NCBI RefSeq assembly: GCF_003070885.1
Contig: NZ_CP028913.1
Coordinates: 930,001 to 994,000, forward strand
Direction: 5' to 3'
DNA: 64,000 nt
Source of the DNA: Agromyces badenianii
GTDB taxonomy: Bacteria > Actinomycetota > Actinomycetes > Actinomycetales > Microbacteriaceae
The notes beneath the pieces were generated by a model, which worked only from the letters and a program-made list of their open reading frames with translations, ran no database searches and was not told the DNA's origin. The translations under genes and the position numbers were made by a program. Below are positions 63,294 through 64,000 of this stretch, piece after piece. Each line of letters opens with the position of its first letter. Positions within the stretch are counted from its first letter, which is position 1.

Positions 63294-64000
63294 GTGAACC
63301 ACCCCACCCCCAAGGCCAACTCGCGCCAGTGGCGCGGAGTCATCCGCGAATACGCCGACCGCCTCGACGTCACCGACGCCACTCCGATCGTGACCCTCGG
63401 TGAAGGCGGCACGCCACTCCTTCCCGCCCCGGCGCTCTCGGCCCGCACCGGCGCCGACGTGTGGGTGAAGTTCGAGGGCATGAACCCCACGGGCTCCTTC
63501 AAGGACCGCGGCATGACGATGGCCGTCACGAAGGCCGTCGAGGGCGGTGCGAAGGTCGTCATCTGCGCATCGACGGGCAACACCTCCGCGTCGGCCGCCG
63601 CCTACGCCACGCACGCCGGCATCAAGGCCGCGGTGCTCGTGCCCGAGGGCAAGATCGCGCTGGGAAAGCTCAGCCAGGCCATCGCCCACAATGCCGAGCT
63701 GCTGCAGGTGCAGGGCAACTTTGACGACTGCCTCGACATCGCCCGTGACCTCGCAGCGAACTACCCGGTGCACCTCGTCAACTCGGTCAACAACGACCGC
63801 ATCGAGGGTCAGAAGACCGCGGCGTTCGAAGTCGTCGAGGTGCTCGGCGACGCGCCCGACTTCCACTTCGTGCCGGTCGGCAACGCCGGCAACTACACGG
63901 CCTACACGCGCGGCTACCGCGAAGACATCGCGGCGGGCAACGCCACCCGCCTGCCCCGCATGTTCGGCTTCCAGGCCGCGGGCTCGGCGCCGATCGTGCG
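63294..64000 (+). CDS. thrC: Threonine synthase (5' part; continues beyond the window)
   Basis: The first 235 codons of a PLP enzyme that converts O-phosphohomoserine to threonine. The PLP Lys is in [27 protein letters not shown] follows, and [11 protein letters not shown] lies further on, all standard. GTG 63294 directly follows the hom stop TAA and has GAAGGA upstream. The gene has no stop in the window and so is cut off. thrB would be expected next. Confidence 0.95.
   Translation, partial: MNHPTPKANSRQWRGVIREYADRLDVTDATPIVTLGEGGTPLLPAPALSARTGADVWVKFEGMNPTGSFKDRGMTMAVTKAVEGGAKVVICASTGNTSASAAAYATHAGIKAAVLVPEGKIALGKLSQAIAHNAELLQVQGNFDDCLDIARDLAANYPVHLVNSVNNDRIEGQKTAAFEVVEVLGDAPDFHFVPVGNAGNYTAYTRGYREDIAAGNATRLPRMFGFQAAGSAPIV

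Overview
This window is chromosomal DNA of a very GC-rich actinobacterium, most likely of the family Microbacteriaceae. The evidence is gene content and local order: a WhiB1-type regulator, a fused E2/E1 2-oxoglutarate decarboxylase (Kgd), GuaB1 next to two CNNM proteins, murI-rph-rdgB, aroA-rsgA divergent from a SigH/RsrA pair, and argS-lysA-hom-thrC. There is no phage, insertion sequence, integron or CRISPR array. Only one RNA gene was found, a tRNA-Arg(CCG).

Layout. 0-5.5 kb: a YkoE-like ECF transporter S component, a LicC-like cytidylyltransferase, an ABC exporter whose ATPase has a ~380-residue Ala/Lys/Thr-rich tail, and a DUF3039 protein. 5.5-10.7 kb: pncB divergent from murI-rph-rdgB, whiB, a small membrane protein and bcp. 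10.7-20.5 kb: aroA-rsgA divergent from sigH-rsrA, an MMPL transporter and kgd. 20.5-28.8 kb: guaB1, a short upstream ORF coupled to two CNNM/CorC proteins, a VOC protein, a HAD hydrolase divergent from nnrD, a GT87-like membrane enzyme and a thiamine-binding protein. 28.9-36.3 kb: an MFS transporter, a three-gene two-component operon containing an apparent pseudokinase, then metX and metY separated by a tandem repeat. 36.4-43.4 kb: an acyltransferase, an SDR coupled to an ion channel, a phosphoribosyltransferase, ung, a GNAT protein, a membrane protein and an amidase.

43.4-48.4 kb is an iron-acquisition operon (ATPase, lipoprotein, fused double permease, siderophore-interacting protein) behind a near-consensus DtxR/IdeR box. 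48.4-55.7 kb, mostly minus strand, holds an HExxH protein, a flavin disulfide reductase, an arginase-family protein, PspA, a large TPM-domain membrane protein, and an ECF sigma factor overlapping a putative membrane partner. 55.8-64 kb has the tRNA, a ROK regulator with a lipoprotein, then argS, a DUF2993 protein, lysA, hom and the start of thrC, which runs off the window.

Genome-scale patterns. At least twenty genes look leaderless: a TANNNT-like -10 lies 5-9 nt before the start codon, and this was used to choose many starts. A GGATGCC/GGCATCC heptamer recurs about fifty times by eye and forms the arms of several terminators. The most interesting candidate for undescribed regulation is a 25-codon leader ORF (22044-22121) upstream of the CNNM pair. 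It begins Met-Asp-Asp-Pro-Pro, contains an anti-Shine-Dalgarno stretch, and ends across the CNNM start codon.
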